A DNA stretch of 64,000 nucleotides from Hippophae tibetana. Taxonomy: Eukaryota; Streptophyta; Magnoliopsida; Rosales; Elaeagnaceae. Position 1 is the stretch's first letter, and every line of letters starts with the position of its first letter. Of this stretch, positions 13,101-26,543 are shown one piece after another. Location of the stretch: the NCBI GenBank assembly GCA_037013495.1, contig CM072801.1, positions 101,129,816 through 101,193,815 of the forward strand, given 5' to 3'. Made by a program: the position numbers and the translations under genes. The notes under the pieces are model-generated. The model was not told the DNA's origin. It ran no database searches and worked only from the letters and a program-made list of their open reading frames with translations.

Positions 13101-16100
13101 TGGAATATTTATTTACCCTGTTTCTATAGTAAAATAGAAATGAGAAAATATTTAATTTTTTTTTCATTTCCACGTATTTTCTTTTCCTTATCTTTTCTCA
13201 CTATTTTCTTTACTTTTTAAGTGTTGATTCCCAGCAAAATCTAATTCATTCGAATTTTGGTGCCTCCCTCCTACATGAAAAAGGTTACCGCAATAACTTG
13301 TTTTAGAAATCATTTGTAAAAAGTTTGTTACCTAGCAAGATATATTTCAATGTTGCAAGCGCACAATAGTTCCCCTCATCTTTCGTTGCTTCTTACTCTT
13401 CGAATGGGTTTGGAATAAGATTATAAGGTAGAAAGGAAAAACACAATGTTAAATTCATTACGGCATATTCTAACAAAACTAGAATAATTTATAAATATGG
13501 TAAGAATATTGATGTCATAAAAGAATCAAGAATGAGAAGTACTAATCTCTTCTTTAAAAAACTTAATTTAGAAAAATTATGAAGTTTGATTGTTTGGCAT
13601 TTTAAGACGTATTATATTCCGTTTAAATATTTCATAATAGTAAGGATATAAAATTTGGAATATTTATTTACCCTGTTTATATAGTAAAATAGAAATGAGA
13701 AAATATTTAATTTTTTTTCATTTCCACTTATTTTCTTTTCCTTATCTTTTCTCACTATTTTCTTTACTTTTTAAGTGTTGATTCCCAGCAAAATCTAATT
13801 CATTCGAATTTTGGTGCCTCCCTCCTACATGAAAAAGGTTACCACAATAACTTGTTTTAGAAATCATTTGTAAAAAGTTTGTTACTTAGCAAGAAATATT
13901 TCTATGTTGCATGCGCACAATATTTCCCCTCATCTTTCGTTGCTTCTTACTCTTCGAATGGGTTTGGAATAAGATTATAAGGTAGAAAGGAAAAACACAA
14001 TGTTAAATTCATTACAGCACATTCTAACAAAACTAGAATAATTTATAAATATGGTAAGAATATTGATGTCATAAAAGAATCAAGAATGAGAAGTACTCAT
14101 CTCTTCTTTAAAAAACTTAATTTAGAAAAATTATGAAGTTTGATTGTTTGGCATTTTAAGACGTATTATATTCGGTTTAAATATTTCATAATAGTAAGGA
14201 TATAAAATTTGGAATATTTATTTACCCTGTTTCTATAGTAAAATAGAAATGAGAAAATATTTAATTTTTTTTCATTTCCACGTATTTTCTTTTCCTTATC
14301 TTTTCTCACTATTTTCTTTACTTTTTAAGTGTTGATTCCCAGCAAAATCTAATTCATTCGAATTTTGGTGCCTCCCTCCTACATGAAAAAGGTTACCGCA
14401 ACAACTTGTTTTAGATATCATTTGTAAAAAGTTTGTTACCTAGCAAGATATATTTCTATGTTGCAAGCGCACAATATTTCCCCTCATCTTTCGTTGCTTC
14501 TTACTCTTCGAATGGGTTTGGAATAAGATTATAAGGTAGAAAGGAAAAACACAATGTTAAATTCATTACGGCACATTCTAACAAAACTAGAATAATTTAT
14601 AAATATGGTAAGAATATTGATGTCATAAAAGAATCAAGAATGAGGAGTACTGATCTCTTCTTTAAAAAACTTAATTTAGGAAAATTATGAAGTTTGATTG
14701 TTTTGCATTTTAAGACGTATTATATTCCGTTTAAATATTTCATAATAGTAAGGATATAAAATTTTGCAATATTTATTTACCCTGTTTCTATAGTAAAATA
14801 GAAATTAGAAAATGTTTAATTTTTTTTCATTTCCACTTATTTTCTTTTCCTTATCTTTTGTCCCTATTTTCTTTACTTTTTAAGTGTTGATTCCCAGCAA
14901 AATCTAATTCATTCGAATTTTGGTGCCTCCCTCCTACATGAAAAAGGTTACCGCAATAACTTGTTTTAGAAATCATTTGTAAAAAGTTTGTTACCTAGCA
15001 AGATATATTTCAATGTTGCAAGCGCACAATATTTCCCCTCATCTTTCGTTGCTTCTTACTCTTCGAATTGGTTTGGAATAAGATTATAAGGTACAAAGGA
15101 AAAACACAATGTTAAATTCATTACGGCACATTCTAACAAAACTAGAATAATTTATAAATATGGTAAGAATATTGATGTCATAAAAGAATCAAGAATGAGA
15201 AGTACTGATCTCTTCTTTAAAAAACATAATTTAGAAAAATTATGAAGTTTGATTGTTTTAGATTTTAAGACGTATTATATTCCGTTTAAATATTTCATAA
15301 TAGTAAGGATATAAAATTTTGCAATATTTATTTACCCTGTTTCTATAGTAAAATAGAAATGAGAAAATATTTAATTTTTTTTCATTTCCACTTATTTTCT
15401 TTTCCTTATCTTTTCTCACTATTTTCTTTACTTTTTAAGTGTTGATTCCCAGCAAAATCTAATTCATTCGAATTTTGGTGCCTCCCTCCTACATGAAAAA
15501 GGTTACCGCAATAACTTGTTTTAGAAATCATTTGTAAAAAGTTTGTTACCTAGAAAGAAATATTTCTAGGTTGCAAGCGTACAATATTTCCCCTCATCTT
15601 TCGTTGCTTCTTACTCTTCGAATGGGTTTGGAATAAGATTATAAGGTAGAAAGGAAAAACACAATGTTAAATTCATTACGACACATTCTAACAAAACTAG
15701 AATAATTTATAAATATGGTAAGAATATTGATGTCATAAAAGAATCAAGAATGAGAAGTACTGATCTCTTCTTTAAAAAACTTAATTTAGAAAAATTATGA
15801 AGTTTGATTGTTTGGCATTTTAAGACGTATTATATTCCGTTTAAATATTTCATAATAGTAAGGATATAAAATTTGGAATATTTATTTACCCTGTTTATAT
15901 AGTAAAATAGAAATGAGAAAATATTTAATTTTTTTTCATTTCCACTTATTTTCTTTTCCTTATCTTTTCTCACTATTTTCTTTACTTTTTAAGTGTTGAT
16001 TTCCAGCAAAATCTAATTCATTCGAATTTTGGTGCCTCCCTCCTACATGAAAAAGGTTACCGCAATAACTTGTTTTAGAAATCATTTGTAAAAAGTTTGT

Positions 16101-16220
16101 TACTTAGCAAGAAATATTTCTATGTTGCAAGCGCACAATATTTCCCCTCATCTTTCGTTGCTTCTTACTCTTCGAATGGGTTTGGAATAAGATTATAAGG
16201 TAGAAAGGAAAAACACAATG
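10120..16220. repeat. 11-monomer higher-order block, copy 1
   Basis: A run of 11 monomers (about 6.1 kb) that recurs to the right. Diagnostic private variants are 'cttcttttaaaaac' (10221), 'ctaggttacaagcgt' (about 10577), 'gcatgcgc' (about 11691), 'caacaacttg...gatatc' (12181), 'gatgtcttc' (about 12436), 'caatagttcc' (13365), 'ttaccacaat' (about 13839), 'cagcacattc' (about 14014), 'aaacataatt' (15222) and 'ctaggttgcaagcgt' (about 15567). The same series recurs in copy 2 with offsets that start at 6099 bp (11 monomers). The boundary is approximate because neighbouring monomers are very alike. Confidence 0.8.
10558..10581. repeat. Inverted repeat formed by variant satellite monomers
   Basis: The block acctagaaa-gaaata-tttctaggt has two perfect 9-bp arms and a 6-bp centre. 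Standard monomers read 'acctagcaag...tttctatgt' or 'ttcaatgt' and lack the dyad. The same variant recurs near 15556, 16667, 24417, 25528, 29354, 30467, 32684 and 36559. Both arm changes occur together in each of these. Confidence 0.8.
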
Positions 16221-17789
16221 TTAAATTCATTACGGCACATTCTAACAAAACTGGAATAATTTATAAATATTGTAAGAATATTGATGTCATAAAAGAATCA
16301 AGAATGAATAGTACTGATCTCTTCTTTTAAAAACTTAATTTAGAAAAATTATGAAGTTTGATTGTTTTGCATTTTAAGACGTATTATATTCCGTTTAAAT
16401 ATTTCATAATAGTAAGGATATAAAATTTTGCAATATTTATTTACCCTGTTTCTATAGTAAAATAGAAATGAGAAAATATTTAATTTTTTTTCATTTCCAC
16501 TTATTTTCTTTTCCTTATCTTTTCTCAGTATTTTCTTTACTTTTTAAGTGTTGATTCCCAGCAAAATCTAATTCATTCGAATTTTGGTGCCTCCCTCCTA
16601 CATGAAAAAGGTTACCGCAATAACTTGTTTTAGAAATCATTTGTAAAAAGTTTGTTACCTAGAAAGAAATATTTCTAGGTTACAAGCGTACAATATTTCC
16701 CCTCATCTTTCGTTGCTTCTTACTCTTCGAATGGGTTTGGAATAAGATTATAAGGTACAAAGGAAAAACACAATGTTAAATTCATTACGGCACATTCTAA
16801 CAAAACTAGAATAATTTATAAATATTGTAAGAATATTGATGTCATAAAAGAATCAAGAATGAATAGTACTGATCTCTTCTTTAAAAAACTTAATTTAGGA
16901 AAATTATGAAGTTTGATTGTTTGGCATTTTAAGACGTATTATATTCCGTTTAAATATTTCATAATAGTAAGGAAATAATATTTGGAATATTTATTTTCCC
17001 TATTTCTATAGTAAAATAGAAATGAGAAAATGTTTAATTTTTTTTCATTTCCACTTATTTTCTTTTCCTTATCTTTTCTTACTATTTTCTTTACTTTTTA
17101 AGTGTTGATTCCCAGCAAAATCTAATTCATTCGAATTTTGGTGCCTCCCTCCTACATGAAAAAGGTTACCGCAATAACTTGTTTTAGAAATCATTTGTAA
17201 AAAGTTTGTTACTTAGCAAGAAATATTTCTATGTTGCAAGCGCACAATATTTCCCCTCATCTTTCGTTGCTTCTTACTCTTCGAATGGGTTTGGAATAAG
17301 ATTATAAGGTAGAAAGGAAAAACACAATGTTAAATTCATTACGGCACATTCTAACAAAACTAGAATAATTTATAAATATTGTAAGAATATTGATGTCATA
17401 AAAGAATCAAGAATGAATAGTACTGATCTCTTCTTTAAAAAACTTAATTTAGGAAAATTATGAAGTTTGATTGTTTGGCATTTTAAGACGTATTATATTC
17501 CGTTTAAATATTTCATAATAGTAAGGATATAAAATTTGGAATATTTATTTACCCTGTTTATATAGTAAAATAGAAATGAGAAAATATTTAATTTTTATTC
17601 ATTTCCACTTATTTTCTTTTCCTTATCTTTTCTCACTATTTTCTTTACTTTTTAAGTGTTGATTCCCAGCAAAATCTAATTCATTCGAATTTTGGTGCCT
17701 CCCTCCTACATGAAAAAGGTTACCGCAATAACTTGTTTTAGAAATCATTTGTAAAAAGTTTGTTACTTAGCAAGAAATATTTCTATGTT

Positions 17790-18896
17790 GCATGCGCACA
17801 ATATTTCCCCTCATCTTTCGTTGCTTCTTACTCTTCGAATGGGTTTGGAATAAGATTATAAGGTAGAAAGGAAAAACACAATGTTAAATTCATTACGGCA
17901 CATTCTAACAAAACTGGAATAATTTATAAATATTGTAAGAATATTGATGTCATAAAAGAATCAAGAATGAATAGTACTGATCTCTTCTTTAAAAAACTTA
18001 ATTTAGGAAAATTATGAAGTTTGATTGTTTGGCATTTTAAGACGTATTATATTCCGTTTAAATATTTCATAATAGTAAGGATATAAAATTTGGAATATTT
18101 ATTTACCCGGTTTCTATAGTAAAATAGAAATGAAAAATGTTTAATTTTTTTTCATTTCCACGTATTTTCTTTTCCTTATCTTTTCTCACTATTTTCTTTA
18201 CTTTTTAAGTGTTGATTCCCAGCAAAATCTAATTCATTCGAATTTTGGTGCCTCCCTCCTACATGAAAAAGGTTACCGCAATAACTTGTTTTAGAAATCA
18301 TTTGTAAAAAGTTTGTTACTTAGCAAGAAATATTTCTATGTTGCATGCGCACAATATTTCCCCTCATCTTTCGTTGCTTCTTACTCTTCGAATGGGTTTG
18401 GAATAAGATTATAAGGTAGAAAGGAAAAACACAATGTTAAATTCATTACGGCACATTCTAACAAAACTGGAATAATTTATAAATATTGTAAGAATATTGA
18501 TGTCATAAAAGAATCAAGAATGAATAGTACTGATCTCTTCTTTAAAAAACTTAATTTAGGAAAATTATGAAGTTTGATTGTTTGGCATTTTAAGACGTAT
18601 TATATTCCGTTTAAATATTTCATAATAGTAAGGATATAAAATTTGGAATATTTATTTACCCGGTTTCTATAGTAAAATAGAAATGAGAAAATGTTTAATT
18701 TTTTTTCATTTCCACGTATTTTCTTTTCCTTATCTTTTCTCACTATTTTCTTTACTTTTTAAGTGTTGATTCCCAGCAAAATCTAATTCATTCGAATTTT
18801 GGTGCCTCCCTCCTACATGAAAAAGGTTACCGCAACAACTTGTTTTAGATATCATTTGTAAAAAGTTTGTTACCTAGCAAGATATATTTCTATGTT
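17790..18896. repeat. Single-monomer tandem duplication inside copy 2
   Basis: Two consecutive monomers both carry 'gcatgcgc' (17790 and 18343, 553 bp apart) followed by 'acccggtttc'. Copy 1 has this monomer only once (about 11691). The first of the pair has a private 1-2 bp change, 'aaatgaaaaatg' in place of 'aaatgagaaaatg', near 18131. Confidence 0.8.
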
Positions 18897-20479
18897 GCAA
18901 GCGCACAATATTTCCCCTCATCTTTCGTTGCTTCTTACTCTTCGAATGGGTTTGGAATAAGATTATAAGGTAGAAAGGAAAAACACAATGTTAAATTCAT
19001 TACGGCACATTCTAACAAAACTAGAATAATTTATAAATATGGTAAGAATATTGATGTCATAAAAGAATCAAGAATGAGGAGTACTGATGTCTTCTTTAAA
19101 AAACTTAATTTAGAAAAATTATGAAGTTTGATTGTTTTGCATTTTAAGACATATTATATTCCGTTTAAATATTTCATAATAGTAAGGATATAAAATTTTG
19201 CAATATTTATTTACCCTGTTTCTATAGTAAAATAGAAATTAGAAAATGTTTAATTTTTTTTCATTTCCACTTATTTTCTTTTCCTTATCTTTTGTCCCTA
19301 TTTTCTTTACTTTTTAAGTGTTGATTCCCAGCAAAATCTTATTCATTCGAATTTTGGTGCCTCCCTCCTACATGAAAAAGGTTACCGCAATAACTTGTTT
19401 TAGAAATCATTTGTAAAAAGTTTGTTACCTAGCAAGATATATTTCAATGTTGCAAGCGCACAATATTTCCCCTCATCTTTCGTTGCTTCTTACTCTTCGA
19501 ATTGGTTTGGAATAAGATTATAAGGTAGAAAGGAAAAACACAATGTTAAATTCATTACGACACATTCTAACAAAACTAGAATAATTTATAAATATGGTAA
19601 GAATATTGATGTCATAAAAGAATCAAGAATGAGAAGTACTGATCTCTTCTTTAAAAAACTTAATTTAGAAAAATTATGAAGTTTGATTGTTTGGCATTTT
19701 AAGACGTATTATATTCGGTTTAAATATTTCATAATAGTAAGGATATAAAATTTGGAATATTTATTTACCCTGTTTCTATAGTAAAATAGAAATGAGAAAA
19801 TATTTAATTTTTTTTTCATTTCCACGTATTTTCTTTTCCTTATCTTTTCTCACTATTTTCTTTACTTTTTAAGTGTTGATTCCCAGCAAAATCTAATTCA
19901 TTCGAATTTTGGTGCCTCCCTCCTACATGAAAAAGGTTACCGCAATAACTTGTTTTAGAAATCATTTGTAAAAAGTTTGTTACCTAGCAAGATATATTTC
20001 AATGTTGCAAGCGCACAATAGTTCCCCTCATCTTTCGTTGCTTCTTACTCTTCGAATGGGTTTGGAATAAGATTATAAGGTAGAAAGGAAAAACACAATG
20101 TTAAATTCATTACGGCATATTCTAACAAAACTAGAATAATTTATAAATATGGTAAGAATATTGATGTCATAAAAGAATCAAGAATGAGAAGTACTAATCT
20201 CTTCTTTAAAAAACTTAATTTAGAAAAATTATGAAGTTTGATTGTTTGGCATTTTAAGACGTATTATATTCCGTTTAAATATTTCATAATAGTAAGGATA
20301 TAAAATTTGGAATATTTATTTACCCTGTTTATATAGTAAAATAGAAATGAGAAAATATTTAATTTTTTTTCATTTCCACTTATTTTCTTTTCCTTATCTT
20401 TTCTCACTATTTTCTTTACTTTTTAAGTGTTGATTCCCAGCAAAATCTAATTCATTCGAATTTTGGTGCCTCCCTCCTA

Positions 20480-23400
20480 CATGAAAAAGGTTACCACAAT
20501 AACTTGTTTTAGAAATCATTTGTAAAAAGTTTGTTACTTAGCAAGAAATATTTCTATGTTGCATGCGCACAATATTTCCCCTCATCTTTCGTTGCTTCTT
20601 ACTCTTCGAATGGGTTTGGAATAAGATTATAAGGTAGAAAGGAAAAACACAATGTTAAATTCATTACAGCACATTCTAACAAAACTAGAATAATTTATAA
20701 ATATGGTAAGAATATTGATGTCATAAAAGAATCAAGAATGAGAAGTACTCATCTCTTCTTTAAAAAACTTAATTTAGAAAAATTATGAAGTTTGATTGTT
20801 TGGCATTTTAAGACGTATTATATTCGGTTTAAATATTTCATAATAGTAAGGATATAAAATTTGGAATATTTATTTACCCTTTTTCTATAGTAAAATAGAA
20901 ATGAGAAAATATTTAATTTTTTTTCATTTCCACGTATTTTCTTTTCCTTATCTTTTCTCACTATTTTCTTTACTTTTTAAGTGTTGATTCCCAGCAAAAT
21001 CTAATTCATTCGAATTTTGGTGCCTCCCTCCTACATGAAAAAGGTTACCGCAACAACTTGTTTTAGATATCATTTGTAAAAAGTTTGTTACCTAGCAAGA
21101 TATATTTCTATGTTGCAAGCGCACAATATTTCCCCTCATCTTTCGTTGCTTCTTACTCTTCGAATGGGTTTGGAATAAGATTATAAGGTAGAAAGGAAAA
21201 ACACAATGTTAAATTCATTACGACACATTCTAACAAAACTAGAATAATTTATAAATATGTTAAGAATATTGATGTCATAAAAGAATCAAGAATGAGAAGT
21301 ACTCATCTCTTCTTTAAAAAACTTAATTTAGAAAAATTATGAAGTTTGATTGTTTGGCATTTTAAGACGTATTATATTCGGTTTAAATATTTCATAATAG
21401 TAAGGATATAAAATTTGGAATATTTATTTACCCTGTTTCTATAGTAAAATAGAAATGAGAAAATATTTAATTTTTTTTCATTTCCACGTATTTTCTTTTC
21501 CTTATCTTTTCTCACTATTTTCTTTACTTTTTAAGTGTTGATTCCCAGCAAAATCTAATTCATTCGAATTTTGGTGCCTCCCTCCTACATGAAAAAGGTT
21601 ACCGCAACAACTTGTTTTAGATATCATTTGTAAAAAGTTTGTTACCTAGCAAGATATATTTCTATGTTGCAAGCGCACAATATTTCCCCTCATCTTTCGT
21701 TGCTTCTTACTCTTCGAATGGGTTTGGAATAAGATTATAAGGTAGAAAGGAAAAACACAATGTTAAATTCATTACGGCACATTCTAACAAAACTAGAATA
21801 ATTTATAAATATGGTAAGAATATTGATGTCATAAAAGAATCAAGAATGAGGAGTACTGATCTCTTCTTTAAAAAACTTAATTTAGGAAAATTATGAAGTT
21901 TGATTGTTTTGCATTTTAAGACGTATTATATTCCGTTTAAATATTTCATAATAGTAAGGATATAAAATTTTGCAATATTTATTTACCCTGTTTCTATAGT
22001 AAAATAGAAATTAGAAAAAGTTTAATTTTTTTTCATTTCCACTTATTTTCTTTTCCTTATCTTTTCTCACTATTTTCTTTACTTTTTAAGTGTTGATTCC
22101 CAGCAAAATCTAATTCATTCGAATTTTGGTGCCTCCCTCCTACATGAAAAAGGTTACCACAATAACTTGTTTTAGAAATCATTTGTAAAAAGTTTGTTAC
22201 TTAGCAAGAAATATTTCTATGTTGCATGCGCACAATATTTCCCCTCATCTTTCGTTGCTTCTTACTCTTCGAATGGGTTTGGAATAAGATTATAAGGTAG
22301 AAAGGAAAAACACAATGTTAAATTCATTACAGCACATTCTAACAAAACTAGAATAATTTATAAATATGGTAAGAATATTGATGTCATAAAAGAATCAAGA
22401 ATGAGAAGTACTCATCTCTTCTTTAAAAAACTTAATTTAGAAAAATTATGAAGTTTGATTGTTTGGCATTTTAAGACGTATTATATTCGGTTTAAATATT
22501 TCATAATAGTAAGGATATAAAATTTGGAATATTTATTTACCCTTTTTCTATAGTAAAATAGAAATGAGAAAATATTTAATTTTTTTTCATTTCCACGTAT
22601 TTTCTTTTCCTTATCTTTTCTCACTATTTTCTTTACTTTTTAAGTGTTGATTCCCAGCAAAATCTAATTCATTCGAATTTTGGTGCCTCCCTCCTACATG
22701 AAAAAGGTTACCGCAACAACTTGTTTTAGATATCATTTGTAAAAAGTTTGTTACCTAGCAAGATATATTTCTATGTTGCAAGCGCACAATATTTCCCCTC
22801 ATCTTTCGTTGCTTCTTACTCTTCGAATGGGTTTGGAATAAGATTATAAGGTAGAAAGGAAAAACACAATGTTAAATTCATTACGACACATTCTAACAAA
22901 ACTAGAATAATTTATAAATATGTTAAGAATATTGATGTCATAAAAGAATCAAGAATGAGAAGTACTCATCTCTTCTTTAAAAAACTTAATTTAGAAAAAT
23001 TATGAAGTTTGATTGTTTGGCATTTTAAGACGTATTATATTCGGTTTAAATATTTCATAATAGTAAGGATATAAAATTTGGAATATTTATTTACCCTGTT
23101 TCTATAGTAAAATAGAAATGAGAAAATATTTAATTTTTTTTCATTTCCACGTATTTTCTTTTCCTTATCTTTTCTCACTATTTTCTTTACTTTTTAAGTG
23201 TTGATTCCCAGCAAAATCTAATTCATTCGAATTTTGGTGCCTCCCTCCTACATGAAAAAGGTTACCGCAACAACTTGTTTTAGATATCATTTGTAAAAAG
23301 TTTGTTACCTAGCAAGATATATTTCTATGTTGCAAGCGCACAATATTTCCCCTCATCTTTCGTTGCTTCTTACTCTTCGAATGGGTTTGGAATAAGATTA

Positions 23401-23810
23401 TAAGGTAGAAAGGAAAAACACAATGTTAAATTCATTACGGCACATTCTAACAAAACTAGAATAATTTATAAATATGGTAAGAATATTGATGTCATAAAAG
23501 AATCAAGAATGAGGAGTACTGATCTCTTCTTTAAAAAACTTAATTTAGGAAAATTATGAAGTTTGATTGTTTTGCATTTTAAGACGTATTATATTCCGTT
23601 TAAATATTTCATAATAGTAAGGATATAAAATTTTGCAATATTTATTTACCCTGTTTCTATAGTAAAATAGAAATTAGAAAAAGTTTAATTTTTTTTCATT
23701 TCCACTTATTTTCTTTTCCTTATCTTTTGTCCCTATTTTCTTTACTTTTTAAGTGTTGATTCCCAGCAAAATCTAATTCATTCGAATTTTGGTGCCTCCC
23801 TCCTACATGA
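20480..23810. repeat. 3-monomer tandem duplication inside copy 2
   Basis: Private variants occur in pairs 1662-1663 bp apart: 'accctttttctatag' (ccct ends at 20880 and 22543), 'aatatgttaagaat' (tgtt at 21259 and 22921), 'ttaccacaat' and 'cagcacattc' near 20.5-20.7 kb and 22.2-22.3 kb. The repeated unit itself contains an adjacent single-monomer duplication of the 'caacaacttg...gatatc' type (about 21053 and 21606), so the nesting order can be read. Confidence 0.8.
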
Positions 23811-25690
23811 AAAAGGTTACCGCAATAACTTGATTTAGAAATCATTTGTAAAAAGTTTGTTACCTAGCAAGATATATTTCAATGTTGCAAGCGCACAATA
23901 TTTCCCCTCATCTTTCGTTGCTTCTTACTCTTCGAATTGGTTTGGAATAAGATTATAAGGTACAAAGGAAAAACACAATGTTAAATTCATTACGGCACAT
24001 TCTAACAAAACTAGAATAATTTATAAATATGGTAAGAATATTGATGTCATAAAAGAATCAAGAATGAGAAGTACTGATCTCTTCTTTAAAAAACATAATT
24101 TAGAAAAATTATGAAGTTTGATTGTTTTAGATTTTAAGACGTATTATATTCCGTTTAAATATTTCATAATAGTAAGGATATAAAATTTTGCAATATTTAT
24201 TTACCCTGTTTCTATAGTAAAATAGAAATGAGAAAATATTTAATTTTTTTTCATTTCCACTTATTTTCTTTTCCTTATCTTTTCTCACTATTTTCTTTAC
24301 TTTTTAAGTGTTGATTCCCAGCAAAATCTAATTCATTCGAATTTTGGTGCCTCCCTCCTACATGAAAAAGGTTACCGCAATAACTTGTTTTAGAAATCAT
24401 TTGTAAAAAGTTTGTTACCTAGAAAGAAATATTTCTAGGTTGCAAGCGTACAATATTTCCCCTCATCTTTCGTTGCTTCTTACTCTTCGAATGGGTTTGG
24501 AATAAGATTATAAGGTAGAAAGGAAAAACACAATGTTAAATTCATTACGACACATTCTAACAAAACTAGAATAATTTATAAATATGGTAAGAATATTGAT
24601 GTCATAAAAGAATCAAGAATGAGGAGTACTGATCTCTTCTTTAAAAAACTTAATTTAGGAAAATTATGAAGTTTGATTGTTTTGCATTTTAAGACGTATT
24701 ATATTCCGTTTAAATATTTCATAATAGTAAGGATATAAAATTTTGCAATATTTATTTACCCTGTTTCTATAGTAAAATAGAAATTAGAAAAAGTTTAATT
24801 TTTTTTCATTTCCACTTATTTTCTTTTCCTTATCTTTTGTCCCTATTTTCTTTACTTTTTAAGTGTTGATTCCCAGCAAAATCTAATTCATTCGAATTTT
24901 GGTGCCTCCCTCCTACATGAAAAAGGTTACCGCAATAACTTGTTTTAGAAATCATTTGTAAAAAGTTTGTTACCTAGCAAGATATATTTCAATGTTGCAA
25001 GCGCACAATATTTCCCCTCATCTTTCGTTGCTTCTTACTCTTCGAATTGGTTTGGAATAAGATTATAAGGTACAAAGGAAAAACACAATGTTAAATTCAT
25101 TACGGCACATTCTAACAAAACTAGAATAATTTATAAATATGGTAAGAATATTGATGTCATAAAAGAATCAAGAATGAGAAGTACTGATCTCTTCTTTAAA
25201 AAACATAATTTAGAAAAATTATGAAGTTTGATTGTTTTAGATTTTAAGACGTATTATATTCCGTTTAAATATTTCATAATAGTAAGGATATAAAATTTTG
25301 CAATATTTATTTACCCTGTTTCTATAGTAAAATAGAAATGAGAAAATATTTAATTTTTTTTCATTTCCACTTATTTTCTTTTCCTTATCTTTTCTCACTA
25401 TTTTCTTTACTTTTTAAGTGTTGATTCCCAGCAAAATCTAATTCATTCGAATTTTGGTGCCTCCCTCCTACATGAAAAAGGTTACCGCAATAACTTGTTT
25501 TAGAAATCATTTGTAAAAAGTTTGTTACCTAGAAAGAAATATTTCTAGGTTGCAAGCGTACAATATTTCCCCTCATCTTTCGTTGCTTCTTACTCTTCGA
25601 ATGGGTTTGGAATAAGATTATAAGGTAGAAAGGAAAAACACAATGTTAAATTCATTACGACACATTCTAACAAAACTAGAATAATTTATA
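23470..25690. repeat. 2-monomer tandem duplication inside copy 2
   Basis: The pair of monomers carrying 'gaggagtact...ttaggaaaat...aaattagaaaaag' and 'aaacataatt...tgttttagat...ctaggttgcaagcgt' is present twice, 1110 bp apart (gaggag at 23511 and 24621; aaacataatt at 24091 and 25201). The variant 'aaattagaaaaag' occurs here and at about 22.0 kb but not in copy 1, so it arose before these duplications and after the block was copied. Confidence 0.8.
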
Positions 25691-26120
25691 AATATGGTAA
25701 GAATATTGATGTCATAAAAGAATCAAGAATGAGAAGTACTGATCTCTTCTTTAAAAAACTTAATTTAGAAAAATTATGAAGTTTGATTGTTTGGCATTTT
25801 AAGACGTATTATATTCCGTTTAAATATTTCATAATAGTAAGGATATAAAATTTGGAATATTTATTTACCCCGTTTATATAGTAAAATAGAAATGAGAAAA
25901 TATTTAATTTTTTTTCATTTCCACTTATTTTCTTTTCCTTATCTTTTCTCACTATTTTCTTTACTTTTTAAGTGTTGATTCCCAGCAAAATCTAATTCAT
26001 TCGAATTTTGGTGCCTCCCTCCTACATGAAAAAGGTTACTCCAATAACTTGTTTTAGAAATCATTTGTAAAAAGTTTGTTACCTAGAAAGAAATATTTCT
26101 ATGTTGCAAGCGCACAATAT

Positions 26121-26525
26121 TAACTTAAAAAAAAAAGTTTTGTTTTTGAATTTTGAATTTTTAAATTTTTTTTTTTTTTTTACTATTCATGAACGGTAAT
26201 TTTATTTTACTATTCACGCTATATTATTTCTTATTAACTTAAAATTTTTTGAATTTTGAAATTTTTTTTTTTTTTTTTTTTTACTATTCATGAACGGTAA
26301 AATTTTTTACTTCAAATTTCAAATTTCTAAATTATTTTACAATTAAAAAAAATTATTTTTTTATTTTTTATTTTTTTATTTTTTATTTTTTTATTTATTT
26401 ATTTTTTTATTTATTTTTTTATTTATTATGAATTTTGAAATTTGATTATTATTAAAATATCACAATTATTTACAACACAAAAATGTTTTTAAAATTTTGA
26501 TAAATAATTTAAAAACGCTATTCCT
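26121..26525 (-). other. AT-rich leader fragment of the retroelement
   Basis: About 400 bp between the primer-binding site and the broken left edge. It holds long T runs, alternating TTTATTTTT tracts (26341-26430) and the word tactattcatgaacggtaa, which appears near 26180 and again near 26281 as part of a roughly 100-bp imperfect tandem repeat. A shorter relative, tactattcacg, is at about 26209. No coding potential is visible. It probably represents the untranslated leader before gag. Confidence 0.65.
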
Positions 26526-26543
26526 TCCCCGGCAACGGCGCCA
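26526..26543 (-). other. Primer-binding site, tRNA-Asp type
   Basis: The plus strand reads tccccggcaacggcgcca, which is the 3' end (with CCA) of plant tRNA-Asp(GUC). The minus strand is therefore complementary to the tRNA primer, directly downstream of the LTR. The match is 18 of 18 to the tRNA 3' end as I know it. It fixes the orientation of the element. Confidence 0.88.

Larger units (their letters stand above)
16220..25930. repeat. Higher-order block, copy 2, expanded from 11 to 18 monomers
   Basis: The variant series of copy 1 returns in the same order, but the offset from copy 1 grows in steps of whole monomers. It is 6099 bp (11) at 16.3-17.8 kb, 6652 bp (12) at 18.8-20.5 kb, 7206 bp (13) at 21.85 kb, 8869 bp (16) at 23.5-24.1 kb and 9979 bp (18) at 25.2-25.9 kb. 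The steps match four visible internal tandem duplications of 1, 1, 3 and 2 monomers, which add exactly 7. Confidence 0.82.
2223..26120. repeat. Satellite array A: about 43 tandem monomers of ~554 bp
   Basis: A head-to-tail tandem array with every monomer in the same orientation. Using ggta(g/c)aaagg after 'attataa' as the phase point, successive starts are 2340, 2895, 3450, 4004, 4558, 5112, 5666, 6221, 6774, 7328, 7883, 8437, 8991, 9546, 10100 and so on, so spacing is 553-555 bp. Constant blocks include gcaagcgcacaatatttccc, cctccctcctacatg and tattccgtttaaatatttca. Monomers differ by scattered single-base variants that recur in groups and reveal higher-order units. Array-specific variants are 'cacattctaac', 'ggatataaaat' and 'ctcatctttcg'. 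The first monomer (2340-2894) is slightly different (ggaaataatattt). The unit is AT-rich with long T and A tracts. No conserved reading frame crosses the monomer in this array, because a TAG lies in the 'ttttagaaat' block. Confidence 0.97.

Noticed and set aside
26341-26430. Matrix-attachment or origin-like AT element
   Set aside because: It is simple TTTATTTTT low-complexity sequence in a retroelement leader. Composition alone does not support a function.
26526-26543. tRNA-Asp gene
   Set aside because: Only the last 18 bases of the tRNA, including CCA, are present and there is no cloverleaf. It is a primer-binding site of a retroelement.
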